64,000 nucleotides of DNA from Ascidiimonas meishanensis (lineage in GTDB: Bacteria; Bacteroidota; Bacteroidia; Flavobacteriales; Flavobacteriaceae): contig NZ_JBBEXD010000006.1 in assembly GCF_037782385.1 (NCBI RefSeq), positions 248,001 through 312,000 on the forward strand, written 5' to 3'. Shown here one piece after another: positions 37,695 through 47,895 of this stretch. Below the pieces are notes generated by a model that was not told the DNA's origin, ran no database searches, and saw nothing but the letters and a program-made list of their open reading frames with translations. How positions within the stretch are numbered: position 1 is the stretch's first letter; the number at the start of each line of letters is the position of its first letter. Position numbers and translations under genes: made by a program.

Positions 37695-39179
37695 GGTGTG
37701 TTGCCCATTTGTTTGGGATTCTAAAAAAGGATGAGACTCGCTGTCGGGAAGGATTTTATAGAGATTAATATCGATTTCTTCTTTGCCGATAATGATTTTT
37801 TCAGTGATGGTTTCAATGACTTCCCTCTTCTGTTCGTGAGTTAAGTGTTCCCACTTTTCAAATAAGTTCTTAGCAAGTTCCAAAACTTCATTCGTAGATT
37901 TTTCAGCTACGTTATCAAATGAAATATCACGTTCAAGTTCAGTAATACTAGATTCGACTTGTTGAATCTGTTCGTAGGGTTTTTGATGGTAGGTATGGAA
38001 TGCTTCGGTAGCAATCTTTCCTTCTGTATGAAGGAGTAAGATGCTTTCGATTTGTTTGTCTAATTTATCTTTTTCTCTTCTGAGTTTTTGCAATTGTTTT
38101 TGTCGGTCTTTGAGTATTACTTTCAAGCGTTTAAAATACGAATTAACTCGGTCTTCTGAAACTGTGTATGAATGTAATTCGTTTCGGAAGATTTCTTCGA
38201 TGTCATCTTTTCGTATAAGATTGCCACAACTTTTATGACAAACATAATTCTCACTGTTATACCTCGTGTACATTCGTGCTCCGCATTCACAGAATACAAA
38301 TCCTGTGAATAAGTGAACTTTGGTATTGAGAACTTGTTTATGACTTCTCTTTTGTGCTTCAATTATCCTATTAACAGCTTCCCATAGTTCTTCTGACACA
38401 ACTGGCTCAACTTCATGGAATACCCATTCTTCCTTTGGTTTAAATTTATTTGGTTTTGTATTACTGCTATATCTCGTATTCATAATGTGAATACCTTTTG
38501 CAACAGTGTTCTTTAAAAGTCTTTTTACTGTGGAGTCCGTAAACTTATTACCACGCTTAGTTCGATATCCTTTTTCATTCAGAATATTTGCTACCGTCTT
38601 TTTTCTTTTATGCTCCAAAAAGAGCTCGTACATAAGTTTAAGGATGGGTGCTTCCTCTGGATGAGGAGTTATTTTTTTATCCTTATACATAAAACCATAC
38701 GGTGCTTGTCCACCAATATGTTTCCCTAATTCTGCACGAGTGATAATACTGGCGGAGATACGTTCCGAAATCATCTCTCGTTCCCATTCAGCCATTGAAC
38801 TCATTTGCCTAAAGAAATGGCGACCAATACTTGTTGATGTATCAATACTCATATCCATAGAGATAAGGTCAGCAGAATGCTTTTGGAAGATTTCTGAAAT
38901 TTCAATAAGTTCTTTGGTATTACGAGCAAGTCGTGCAATTTTTGAAAACACCAATCCAGTTATCGCTCCAGTTTTTACATCATGGAGCATCTGTTTTGTT
39001 TGTTCATAGCCCATTATCGATTTACCACTTAATGCTTCAAGGCGATATATTTTTCCAATTTTCCAATCACGAGATTTCACAAATGATTTCGCACGCATTT
39101 CGTGGTGGAGATGGCTCTCTTTATCAACCTGCATGGTTGAACTCACTCTTACCCAAATCCCTATTACTTTTTTACTCAT
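37596..39179 (-). CDS. Large serine recombinase/integrase whose 3' end lies in comM
   Basis: A 527-residue recombinase. It has a resolvase domain (1-150) with nucleophile serine S13 in VRVSSTMQ and IARLARNTKEL, a Recombinase domain (about 160-270), zinc ribbon CECG...CHKSC (about 293-315), a coiled coil (about 345-410) and a C-terminal tail. The last ~31 codons (37599-37691) are antisense comM, because no stop codon occurs before the element boundary. In the excised circle the C-terminus would therefore differ. It is the presumed integrase for this insertion. Confidence 0.92.
   Translation of the reverse strand: MSKKVIGIWVRVSSTMQVDKESHLHHEMRAKSFVKSRDWKIGKIYRLEALSGKSIMGYEQTKQMLHDVKTGAITGLVFSKIARLARNTKELIEISEIFQKHSADLISMDMSIDTSTSIGRHFFRQMSSMAEWEREMISERISASIITRAELGKHIGGQAPYGFMYKDKKITPHPEEAPILKLMYELFLEHKRKKTVANILNEKGYRTKRGNKFTDSTVKRLLKNTVAKGIHIMNTRYSSNTKPNKFKPKEEWVFHEVEPVVSEELWEAVNRIIEAQKRSHKQVLNTKVHLFTGFVFCECGARMYTRYNSENYVCHKSCGNLIRKDDIEEIFRNELHSYTVSEDRVNSYFKRLKVILKDRQKQLQKLRREKDKLDKQIESILLLHTEGKIATEAFHTYHQKPYEQIQQVESSITELERDISFDNVAEKSTNEVLELAKNLFEKWEHLTHEQKREVIETITEKIIIGKEEIDINLYKILPDSESHPFLESQTNGQHTLNGMVRTSKGALAHKACVFLNTSCYTVYFGGF
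37680..37694. other. Left attachment junction (attL) inside comM
   Basis: comM similarity stops within CACCATACCATT (37680-37691); the next bases create a TAG and belong to the element. The adjoining serine recombinase is expected to recombine at a short core here. The exact crossover bases need the right junction, which is outside the window. Confidence 0.75.
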
Positions 39180-39259
39180 AAGTCATTAATTTAGAAGTTC
39201 AAACATCGATTTTGTTTTAGACACATCCAAGGGGTTTGTTGCTTTACTTTGAAAACTTG

Positions 39260-41122
39260 CTACCTAATAACAGGAACGGGACATATAGGAACAGCATCCA
39301 TATTTAGACCACATCTAATACAAATTCTAGGAAGCTTGAAACTTTGAGTTGATTGGAATATTTTTTTGATTTTATTTTTAATCGAAATAGTACCTATCGA
39401 TAACTGATTTAAATGATTAAGATATGCACCACCATCATCCATATAATCAAAATTAATAACCTCTTTATAAATGGCATCAACTAAATTTTCATATTCTTTA
39501 GGTAAAGATTTATTATCTTTTATCGAGAAGTTTTGTAATAAATTTTCACGTTTGTTAAATAGAGCATCTTTTTCTTCTTGAGTTAAAGTTATTTCTTGAT
39601 TAATTTCATCATCATAAAAAGTAACATTTTCAAAAGTTATTTTTTCATTACGACTTTTAATATGATTCTCTATTTCAGTACTAATAATTTTTTTATACCT
39701 ACTCTCGATTTTTTCAATTTCTGCATATATTTTTTTACTTTCTTTATAATACCTTTTTACAGTTCTATCATATTGATTTTTAATTTCTTTTTCATTGATT
39801 GCCTCTTCCTTAAATTGTTTCTGTTTATTTGATTTCTCTTTGCTAAAGAAGGAAGTTATGAATTTAGTAGCATCAGCTTGAAAAGCTTTATTTACAGATT
39901 TTAAAATTCCTTTTACTAGATCATTGCCAATATCTGGCAAAAGTTCAGAAATAAACCCTATCCCAGTTGAAGATACTACTGAATACAATTCTTTTAATAT
40001 ATGATGTGATTTTGGAGATTTAGTTTTCGCATCTTGTTGAAGGTTATTAACTTTTTTATCAACTTCAACCTCAATATCAACGCCCTTTTGATATGTCCAC
40101 TTATCTTTATCAAATATGTAATCAGCTTTAGGATTATTTGTTGGTTGATGATTACGGTAATAATTATAAAAATTTCGATGAGTAGCTTGAGCAGCTTTAA
40201 ATTCAGAACTCTTTTTAAAAACTAGCTTAATAGTTTCTATAGTATCTATATACTTTCTTAATTCGTCATCTAATTGTCTACCTAAGTCTTCATCCCAAAG
40301 TGAAACTCTATGTGCAATGACATACGAATTAAGCTCTTCAATCAAACTTTCATAATCTTCGTATTTATCTTCAAATGATTCAGAATATTCATAAACAGAA
40401 GCACCCTCTATTTTTTTATAGACACGATTATGAACTTCTGCAATTTTCATTTCCATATCAGCCAATTCCATCTCCACTTGACCATATTTTGAAGCTATCG
40501 CTCCAGAATAAAAGGTTATATTCGTTAGTATAGCAATGTAAATAAGTGTTTGATTCAATATTTTTTGCACTTTTTTAATTCTCTTTTGGCTGAAGACTAT
40601 AAGTATCGTGAGTATAACAAGGCAAGTAAAAAAGATATTTACCCATTTTTTGTGCTTGAGTAGAAAGTCAATTACATAATGTTTGCGAATAAGTGTAAGT
40701 TTTTCTTGTATTACAGAATATGCTGTATTTGATATATCAATTGGGAGATAACCTTTTATTTCATACCAAAAGAATAAATACACTATCCCACATACGATAA
40801 ATGGTACGAGGTACGTGTTAAATGTTTTTAGAAAGATAACCCACCTGTCTATTTTTCTGTTTCCAATGCTAGGCAATGAAATTTTTGAAAATGGATTAAG
40901 ATATTGGAATGTATATAGATGTAATCGTAATGAAGTAAAGATATTTGTGAGTAGATTTTTAAAATATCCTTTAAAAGGCTTTTCAGAGCTAATTGAATGA
41001 TTACTGATTTTAGGTTGTAAAAATGCTCTTAAGTGGACTATTGTTAGACTAAAAACATATAATATTGATAAGCCTATAATTAACCCTTTAGTAGATGTTA
41101 GTATAAAATCAGAAAACTTCAT
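39260..41122 (-). CDS. Large membrane protein of unknown function with C-terminal cysteine cluster
   Basis: A 620-residue protein not assigned to a family. About four membrane helices lie in the first ~210 residues, then a long charged, partly coiled-coil cytoplasmic region, ending in a CIRCG...C cluster that could bind a metal. The ATG at 41122 avoids a 77-base overlap with the upstream ATPase gene; a longer start is possible. It lies directly downstream of the 1008-residue ATPase and another membrane gene, so it may anchor a DNA-transfer or defence machine at the membrane (inference). Confidence 0.65.
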   Translation of the reverse strand: MKFSDFILTSTKGLIIGLSILYVFSLTIVHLRAFLQPKISNHSISSEKPFKGYFKNLLTNIFTSLRLHLYTFQYLNPFSKISLPSIGNRKIDRWVIFLKTFNTYLVPFIVCGIVYLFFWYEIKGYLPIDISNTAYSVIQEKLTLIRKHYVIDFLLKHKKWVNIFFTCLVILTILIVFSQKRIKKVQKILNQTLIYIAILTNITFYSGAIASKYGQVEMELADMEMKIAEVHNRVYKKIEGASVYEYSESFEDKYEDYESLIEELNSYVIAHRVSLWDEDLGRQLDDELRKYIDTIETIKLVFKKSSEFKAAQATHRNFYNYYRNHQPTNNPKADYIFDKDKWTYQKGVDIEVEVDKKVNNLQQDAKTKSPKSHHILKELYSVVSSTGIGFISELLPDIGNDLVKGILKSVNKAFQADATKFITSFFSKEKSNKQKQFKEEAINEKEIKNQYDRTVKRYYKESKKIYAEIEKIESRYKKIISTEIENHIKSRNEKITFENVTFYDDEINQEITLTQEEKDALFNKRENLLQNFSIKDNKSLPKEYENLVDAIYKEVINFDYMDDGGAYLNHLNQLSIGTISIKNKIKKIFQSTQSFKLPRICIRCGLNMDAVPICPVPVIR

Positions 41123-41180
41123 TCTTTGTTTTTTTAAGCCATTAAAATACTGAATATTAGATTGTAAAGAATACCCATTG

Positions 41181-44100
41181 CTAGGTATCTTTATTTTTAC
41201 CTCGTAAAATAATATCTTGAATCTTTTGATTTCTTGAGTGTGCATCACTATTACCAATATCTTTATAATTTGATTTCACTCTATACCCTCGTACTTGTTT
41301 AATAGCTTTTTTAGGTTTGGTCTCAAACTTTCCTAAAAAGGTTAAGAACTGTGCAGGAGTCCCAAAACTTATCTTTTTATACATCAACGCATCAAACTTT
41401 TCTTTTGCCTTCTTTTTGATATTGCTGAGATGCACTTTGCTCTCTGAAATAAGAAATACGTGGCTCATATCTTCACGTAAGCATTTCGTAATATTCTGTA
41501 ATTCATAATCGGTTGTATTGGTGACAGAAACCTCAACAGCAATTTTTAATTTATCTCTTTTAAGTACAACATCAATTCTTCCACCATCAGCAGTAGGTAC
41601 TTCTAGTTGAGTAATAAAGTTTCTCTGCTGTCCGAGTGAAAGAACATAGTTTTGTATTGCTCGGTGTTTTGATTCAGATTCTCGTTCCTCTTCTTTTTTG
41701 AGTATCCGTTGTTTTTCTTGCTCAAGAGAAGTTTCCTTTTTCTCTGCAATAGTTTCTTCTTTTAGTATTACTTCTCCTTTTGGTATTAACTCAACAACAG
41801 GCTTGAATGCTTGTATTTCTTTTTTGGATTTTCTCTGATTCTTTGGAAGCATTGAAATAAGTAATTCTTCAATATCTTCCTTTTTACTTGCATAGTGATT
41901 CCTCGTATTGGTAATAATGAAATCCTTATTTACATCAGCAGAATTTGCAACTTTCTTTAGCGAAAAAGTGGAAACGTTAAAATCATCACTTGAAGAGCCT
42001 ACTCGCATAATAGCTTCTCCAGTTCCTAAGCTTTGTAAGTCTGGTTGCTCAAAATATGAAAAACCAGATTCAAGACGTTTTGCATCTGAATCTCCCAACC
42101 TAAAACAGATTCGTGTATATGGATTTGAGATAACCGAGTTCAAAATTTTTGGGTCATCAATTTGCCCGAGTTCTTGATGGGCTAAGATTAGTCCTAAACC
42201 GTATTTTCTTGAGCCAGAGAGTATTCTTGTAATGCTTGGTGTGATGAAATTCTGAAATTCATCTAAATAGATGTAGTATGGATGCCTTTGAGATTTTGCT
42301 AGTGACTGCCGTCCTTGTGCTACTTGATTGAATTTTGAAAGGAAAATTGAGCCAAGCAAAAAGCTGTTCTCTTCTCCAATGAGACCTTGCGATAGTTTTA
42401 TTAAAACTATCTTTTTTTCTTCAATACAGGTTTTGAAATCTATACCGCCTGTTTGAGCCAACATATACCTGATGACTTTCGGTCGTAAGAAAGTATCAAT
42501 GCGAGTAAGTAATGGTGCAATTCTCTTTTGAACCATCATATATTCGTTATTCCAATAATAATGAATGCTTGGGTCGTCTACGGAAGTTAGGAATTCATTT
42601 CTAAAGGATTCTTCTAATAAAAAGCGTTTTAACTCTATTAATGTGCCGTTTCTGTTGCTTTCTAAAAAAGTATTAATGGCATTGGATAAGACCGCAGACA
42701 TATTATCACCCCACGCAGTTGCATGACGTTTGAATGAAGACACCAAATCAGAACTTAATACTATTTTTTCTGCATCGGTATTTGCACCAAGTAAATTAAA
42801 GCCTATTGAATATTGCTCGTCAGATGGGTCAATGATAATAACATCTTGTTTTCGATGTTCTGGAATACGTAATAATATATCTTCAACGATATCTCCATGA
42901 GGGTCGAATAAGGCACAACCATTTCCAGCATTCATGTCTTCAATCATCATGTTGGCAATAAGCGTTGATTTACCAACTCCTGTAGCTCCAATTATATGAG
43001 TATGACGAAGTCTCATTTCGTCACCCAACATTACGTTTGTTTCTACTCCATTATGCTCATTTATACCAAGAAGATATTTTTGACGAATAAGGTTTTGAGG
43101 TAATTGTTTTGTTTTAGTATCACTTGCACCAAGTTTCCTAGATACAACAGATTTATTCGGATAATGCAGAAAGGTGTTGAGTTCTTTTGAATTGAGAATA
43201 AAACCAAGTCTGTTGCTTAAGCGGTTATGTAAGTTATAGAAATGAAAATCATAACTATATCCTTCATTGGATAAGGGAATGAGTTTGTTATATTCAGAAC
43301 TTGAAACCGCGCTAATACTCCGAGCCAATTCTTGAGCGATATATTGACTCCTAATATTACTTTCTCCTTGCGTTGCTATTCTCATAACTACTGCAAATAG
43401 TGGGTTAGCAATTTTATCCTTGGCACAATGAGGCATTTCTGGTGCATCATCAAAAAATGAACCTCCAGCACCATCAGAAACAGCATAGCTAATATCATTG
43501 ACTAATGGTGATGTAATACCTTTAAACAGAATTTGAAATACAGCAATATCATTTGATTGCAATATGTCCATCGTTGCTATCATTGACGTAAGCGGGTCAA
43601 TGGCAAATGATTCACTTGTTGAAATCGGTCTCATGAACTCATCATTCATTCCAAAATCTGCGATTGCTATGTTCTCATGAATATCAAATCCAAAATCATC
43701 GATATACTGCTCGTGTAGTATAGCGGTTGGGAAATAGGCTTTTAGATGTGAGGCTATTCGTTGTTTGTCTTGTTCACTGCAAACTATTTGAATTTTGATT
43801 TCATTTGCATTAGCGATGATTTCAAAGGATATAGAGTGTTCACTAAAGGAAAGCATATTGAGAAACTCAATATTCCTTTGTGGTAATATCTCTTGTTTAT
43901 TAGGAAAGCAAATAGAAAAACCAACAGTATCAGGTAAGCTAGATGCTTCTAATACTCTTGGTTCTAGTGGTGTCAGTTCTTCTTCCTTTTCTTCTTTTTT
44001 TGGTGGAAGGATTAAATTGCTGATGCTTTTGAAAAGTGATGGAACCTTACCATCATCTATTCTTTTATTTGGGGTATTACTTTTATGTGTAAACGGTACA

Positions 44101-44207
44101 TACGGAACTTCTAAATCAACAGGAGTATCAAAGTGATAGTAACCACGATGACGATACTCCCATTGGTAAAAGTTAAGCGTTGCTTGTTCACTTGCATTGT
44201 ACGACAT
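41181..44207 (-). CDS. HerA/VirD4-like ATPase with C-terminal nuclease-like domain
   Basis: A 1008-residue protein. An unassigned N-terminal part (about 80-380) precedes a HerA/FtsK-like motor with Walker A GATGVGKS (407-414), ALFDPHGDIVEDIL, Walker B YYIYLDEFQNF and an arginine-finger region GDSDAKRLESG. After a charged coiled linker (about 770-850), a restriction-endonuclease-like segment has RIDVVLKRDKLKIAVEVSVTN: D and E placed as in PD-(D/E)XK folds, but the lysine position reads S. A DNA-pumping coupling protein is likely. The upstream membrane gene ends 2 bases before its start. Confidence 0.85.
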   Translation of the reverse strand: MSYNASEQATLNFYQWEYRHRGYYHFDTPVDLEVPYVPFTHKSNTPNKRIDDGKVPSLFKSISNLILPPKKEEKEEELTPLEPRVLEASSLPDTVGFSICFPNKQEILPQRNIEFLNMLSFSEHSISFEIIANANEIKIQIVCSEQDKQRIASHLKAYFPTAILHEQYIDDFGFDIHENIAIADFGMNDEFMRPISTSESFAIDPLTSMIATMDILQSNDIAVFQILFKGITSPLVNDISYAVSDGAGGSFFDDAPEMPHCAKDKIANPLFAVVMRIATQGESNIRSQYIAQELARSISAVSSSEYNKLIPLSNEGYSYDFHFYNLHNRLSNRLGFILNSKELNTFLHYPNKSVVSRKLGASDTKTKQLPQNLIRQKYLLGINEHNGVETNVMLGDEMRLRHTHIIGATGVGKSTLIANMMIEDMNAGNGCALFDPHGDIVEDILLRIPEHRKQDVIIIDPSDEQYSIGFNLLGANTDAEKIVLSSDLVSSFKRHATAWGDNMSAVLSNAINTFLESNRNGTLIELKRFLLEESFRNEFLTSVDDPSIHYYWNNEYMMVQKRIAPLLTRIDTFLRPKVIRYMLAQTGGIDFKTCIEEKKIVLIKLSQGLIGEENSFLLGSIFLSKFNQVAQGRQSLAKSQRHPYYIYLDEFQNFITPSITRILSGSRKYGLGLILAHQELGQIDDPKILNSVISNPYTRICFRLGDSDAKRLESGFSYFEQPDLQSLGTGEAIMRVGSSSDDFNVSTFSLKKVANSADVNKDFIITNTRNHYASKKEDIEELLISMLPKNQRKSKKEIQAFKPVVELIPKGEVILKEETIAEKKETSLEQEKQRILKKEEERESESKHRAIQNYVLSLGQQRNFITQLEVPTADGGRIDVVLKRDKLKIAVEVSVTNTTDYELQNITKCLREDMSHVFLISESKVHLSNIKKKAKEKFDALMYKKISFGTPAQFLTFLGKFETKPKKAIKQVRGYRVKSNYKDIGNSDAHSRNQKIQDIILRGKNKDT

Positions 44208-44209
44208 AC

Positions 44210-44794
44210 TTAGCGGACAAAGATGTTATTTAATATTGGTTTACGTTCAGCTTCGGTTAAAGCACGAACACCTTTGTCGTTGGTGATGTTATCGATTACT
44301 TTCAAAACAGAAGCTTGAGCATAAGACATAAACATCGAAGCAGTATCAATTTTATAGTACGTCACAGGATACCATTGCCTTGCAAGAAATCGTCCAACAA
44401 ATGGAATTTTTGAAATAATAATTTGTCCCAACGAATTCTTGTACAGTAGCCACCAAGAAATGAAAAAACCATTTCCAAAAGGTGCTGCACAAATATCGTA
44501 GTGATATGCTTTCCATTTAATACGTAGATAGCTTCGTTTTGAAGAAAAGAAGCTTCCTTCTTTGTGTGATACAGGCTTAATCGTAACATTAGTAATACCT
44601 TGATTCTGTAATTCTTCTTTTAAAAGTTTATAAAACTCTTGCGTTGAAAAATCGAATCCATCAATTAAAGTGTTCCAATTGGAATGATACTGTTTAAGTA
44701 CACCTGCAATTAGAAATTTAATGATGAGGAAAACTACAATTCCAGAAATAATATATACTCCAAAACTGATAACAAAATTTAATAGATCATCCAT
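44210..44794 (-). CDS. Membrane protein preceding the HerA-like ATPase gene
   Basis: A 194-residue protein with one strong N-terminal membrane helix (about 6-32), possibly a second hydrophobic stretch, and a soluble C-terminal part. Not recognised. It ends 2 bases before the ATPase start, so the two are almost certainly made together, and it may recruit the helix-less ATPase to the membrane, as VirD4 N-termini do (inference). Confidence 0.65.
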   Translation of the reverse strand: MDDLLNFVISFGVYIISGIVVFLIIKFLIAGVLKQYHSNWNTLIDGFDFSTQEFYKLLKEELQNQGITNVTIKPVSHKEGSFFSSKRSYLRIKWKAYHYDICAAPFGNGFFISWWLLYKNSLGQIIISKIPFVGRFLARQWYPVTYYKIDTASMFMSYAQASVLKVIDNITNDKGVRALTEAERKPILNNIFVR

Positions 44795-44995
44795 AATGAT
44801 TGTTTTTTATTGGTTAATATTCTTAGTAAAATTATTTACAGAGTCCGTTTTCAGAATGGTTAAAATGAAATCCTGATTATTATTAGTGATATATATTCAT
44901 ATTCTAGTGAAAATCTACATTGAACATAAATGTTAAAAAAAGTGTTAAAAAAAGAATGTTAAATTTTATCTTTAGGGGTTTAAAAAGTCCTGTTT

Positions 44996-46984
44996 ATGAA
45001 GAGATTACTTTGCGTATTGTTTTTGTTTTTTTCAGTTTTAGCTTTCGCCCAACAAGTTAAAATCGATAGCCTCAGTATTGAGTTTCATAAAGCTAAGCAA
45101 GACACTATAAAGGCAGAGATATTAGCTAAAATTGGTATTGCTGCATATTATGTAGATTTCAAAAAAGCACGTTTTTATAACGACAGCTTGATTCAGTTTT
45201 CAAAAACTAGAAGTAAAAAGTACGAGGCTCTTGGATACCGAATGCAAGGAACACTTGAACTTATTGATGGAGATTATGTTAGTTCTGAAAAATCATACAT
45301 ACAGAGTTTAGAAGTTTTTGAAGCGATAGACGATAAAGGATATCAAGGAGCTCTTATTGCAAATCTCGCAACACTCTATGCAAGGCAAAATCAAATTGCT
45401 AAAGCTGATAGTATGTATCTAGCTGCAATTGATGTCCTCAAGGATGTTAAAGATGAAAAACAAACTGTTAATTGTTATATCAATTTAGGTATCAATGCCC
45501 TTAATGCTAATAAGCTAGAATTAGCAACAAATTATTTTGTTAGTACCCTTAAGCGTGCAGAAGAAACAGATAATACACATTATCAATTTTACGCTCATAA
45601 CCAATTAGGTATTGTGTATTTGAAAAGGCAGCTCTACGACAATGCATCAAAAAGCCTTGATAAAGCTTTAACTCTAGGAAAAGAACTTGGTGATAAAACG
45701 GGATTAGCAGATGTTTACAATTCTCTTGGTGCACTTTCAGATGAATTAAAAGACCACTCAAAATCTCTTGAATATTTTTTATTATCTAAAGAATCTGCTG
45801 AGTCTGTAAATGACAAAGACCAACTGCCAAAAGCATATATCAATATGGGAAGGCAGTATGAGTTTTTGGGAAACATACCAGATGCAAAAACAAGCTTTGA
45901 AAAAGCTATTGAAATAACAAAGTCAGTACAAGATTCATCAAAAGTAGTGACCGCAAATCTCAACTTGGCGGGATTGCTGCTTAAAACTAAACAAGTAAAA
46001 AAAGCTGAACAAAGTATTAATGAAGCCGAGAGGTTTATGCCCGCAACCCCTGATGATGATTATTTTATGCAATACAAAAAAATATCAGAGGAATATGCCA
46101 AACTCAATAATTTATCACAAGCATATTTATATTTAAACAAATACTCTCAAACAGTTGATTCTCTTTATGCAAAAAATGATGTAGGTAAGATTGCTGAAGT
46201 AGAAGCTAAATATCAAACAGAAAAAAAAGAGAAGGAAAATCTCCAATTAAGAACTGAAAATGTAGAACAAGAATTGGCTACTGCAAATGCCAACCGCCTG
46301 AAATTGATATTTGCAATAGGGCTTTTAGGTGCATTATTGGCTCTTGGAATTTTTGCTTTTTATTATCGTAAGAACAAAAAACAAAAAGAAGTTATTGAAT
46401 CCCTACAAAAAGAACTTCATCATCGTGTAAAGAATAATTTATCTATCATTGATACCTTTATTGAAGTTGCAAAAGAAGAATTTGAAGACGATAAATTCAC
46501 ACATAAATTAACTGAATTACAAAATAGGATAGATAGTATTAATGAAGTTCATTTACAGTTATACCAAAGCGATGATATTACCAATGTGAACATCAGCAAA
46601 TATGTAGATACACTATCTCAAAACGTTCAAAATTCTTTTAATAATAGTAAAGCATCAATTGAAAGTGATATAGCTGATTCACTTAAATTAGACCCTAATA
46701 AATCATTTCCTCTTGGATTGATAATTAATGAATTTTTAACTAACTCATTCAAACATGCCTTTGGTGAAAAAGAAGGAGAAGTGAGAATAGCTGTAAGCGA
46801 AACAAACTCTAATTTAGAGCTCGTATTATCAGATAATGGAAAAGGTTTACCAAAGAATTTTGATATACAAACAAGTGAGTCATTTGGGTTGCGGATAATG
46901 AAACTTCTATCAGAACAACTTGATGGTTCATTTGATTTACAAAGTAATGATGGTGTTAACTTAACAATACAATTCCCTAAATAG
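44996..46984 (+). CDS. TPR sensor histidine kinase (HisKA_2/HWE-like)
   Basis: A 662-residue kinase. It has a signal peptide (about 1-19), at least six periplasmic TPR-like repeats (about 70-390), a coiled coil, one membrane helix (about 436-456), the HisKA_2 motif LHHRVKNNLS with H476, and an HATPase (NEFLTNSFKHAF near 580; DNGKGLP). It pairs with the LytTR regulator 8 bases downstream. It is divergent from the ATPase operon, with about 200 bases of shared upstream DNA. It is element cargo, and the signal is unknown. Confidence 0.92.
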   Translation: MKRLLCVLFLFFSVLAFAQQVKIDSLSIEFHKAKQDTIKAEILAKIGIAAYYVDFKKARFYNDSLIQFSKTRSKKYEALGYRMQGTLELIDGDYVSSEKSYIQSLEVFEAIDDKGYQGALIANLATLYARQNQIAKADSMYLAAIDVLKDVKDEKQTVNCYINLGINALNANKLELATNYFVSTLKRAEETDNTHYQFYAHNQLGIVYLKRQLYDNASKSLDKALTLGKELGDKTGLADVYNSLGALSDELKDHSKSLEYFLLSKESAESVNDKDQLPKAYINMGRQYEFLGNIPDAKTSFEKAIEITKSVQDSSKVVTANLNLAGLLLKTKQVKKAEQSINEAERFMPATPDDDYFMQYKKISEEYAKLNNLSQAYLYLNKYSQTVDSLYAKNDVGKIAEVEAKYQTEKKEKENLQLRTENVEQELATANANRLKLIFAIGLLGALLALGIFAFYYRKNKKQKEVIESLQKELHHRVKNNLSIIDTFIEVAKEEFEDDKFTHKLTELQNRIDSINEVHLQLYQSDDITNVNISKYVDTLSQNVQNSFNNSKASIESDIADSLKLDPNKSFPLGLIINEFLTNSFKHAFGEKEGEVRIAVSETNSNLELVLSDNGKGLPKNFDIQTSESFGLRIMKLLSEQLDGSFDLQSNDGVNLTIQFPK

Positions 46985-46992
46985 AATATTAT

Positions 46993-47796
46993 ATGAATGG
47001 ACATATACTGATAGTAGAAGACGAACCAACTTTATATGAACGCTTACGCAGAGCTTTAGTAAAGCAACATTTCACGGTCGATGATTATACGAAAAGCTAT
47101 GATGAAGCCATCGAAAGACTCACAAAGAAAACTCCAGATGTTGTATTACTAGATATTAATCTCAAAGGAGAAAAATCTGGACTTGATTTAGGAGCTGTTT
47201 TGGATGAGAAGTATAAGATTCCATTCGTATATGTTACTGATTTAGCTGATGATTTAACCTTTGCAAAAGGACTGAGTTCAAACCATGAACAGTTTATTGT
47301 TAAAACAAAACCTAGATTGAATATCGATGACATAACAAGAGCTATCCATACGGTAATCCATAAAAAGAAAGAGCAGAAACTAAACTATAATAAAGAAGGA
47401 ATTATTGGACTTGTTGGTTATCTTGATGAAGTTCGTAATTACGGTAAAGGAGGTGTAACAAGAGTTCCTGTGAAATACGAAGATATCGCTTATTTCACGG
47501 TTAAACCTTTTATCAATGAAGATAATAAGGAAGAAGAATTATTGCCTAACTATGTTTGGTTTTTAACTAAGAATAAAGAGTACTATTTCTTTAAATCGTC
47601 ATTGAAAAAACTTGAGAAGGCTCTTCCTATTCATTTTATTAGAATTAACGAAAGCTATATTGTGAACGTTTCATCTGATATGTTAGAAGGACGAATAAAC
47701 GGCTCAAGGTTATCTATCATGGGACAAGAAATGAGGATTAAAAGAACCTATGCAAAAGAATTGGAAAAGAGATTAGAAACGATTTATCATTCATAG
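46993..47796 (+). CDS. LytTR-family response regulator
   Basis: A 267-residue regulator. Receiver domain (about 3-120) with E9/D10, phosphorylated D54 in VVLLDINLKGEKSG and an FIVKTKP lysine; LytTR DNA-binding domain (about 140-265) with FIRINESYIVN. It is the partner of the TPR kinase. Likely targets are the small membrane protein and metalloprotease genes immediately downstream (inference from position). Confidence 0.93.
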   Translation: MNGHILIVEDEPTLYERLRRALVKQHFTVDDYTKSYDEAIERLTKKTPDVVLLDINLKGEKSGLDLGAVLDEKYKIPFVYVTDLADDLTFAKGLSSNHEQFIVKTKPRLNIDDITRAIHTVIHKKKEQKLNYNKEGIIGLVGYLDEVRNYGKGGVTRVPVKYEDIAYFTVKPFINEDNKEEELLPNYVWFLTKNKEYYFFKSSLKKLEKALPIHFIRINESYIVNVSSDMLEGRINGSRLSIMGQEMRIKRTYAKELEKRLETIYHS

Positions 47797-47895
47797 AGAT
47801 AAGATTTTCATCAAAATAGATAAGGTAATCATTGAGTAAATATGTAGAATGAAATAGCTGTTTATCTTTAAGTATTAGATTGGTATACTACCGAT

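Noticed and set aside
41123..41257. Longer start for the 620-residue membrane protein
   Set aside because: It would overlap the ATPase gene by 77 bases; the ATG at 41122 directly precedes the first membrane helix.
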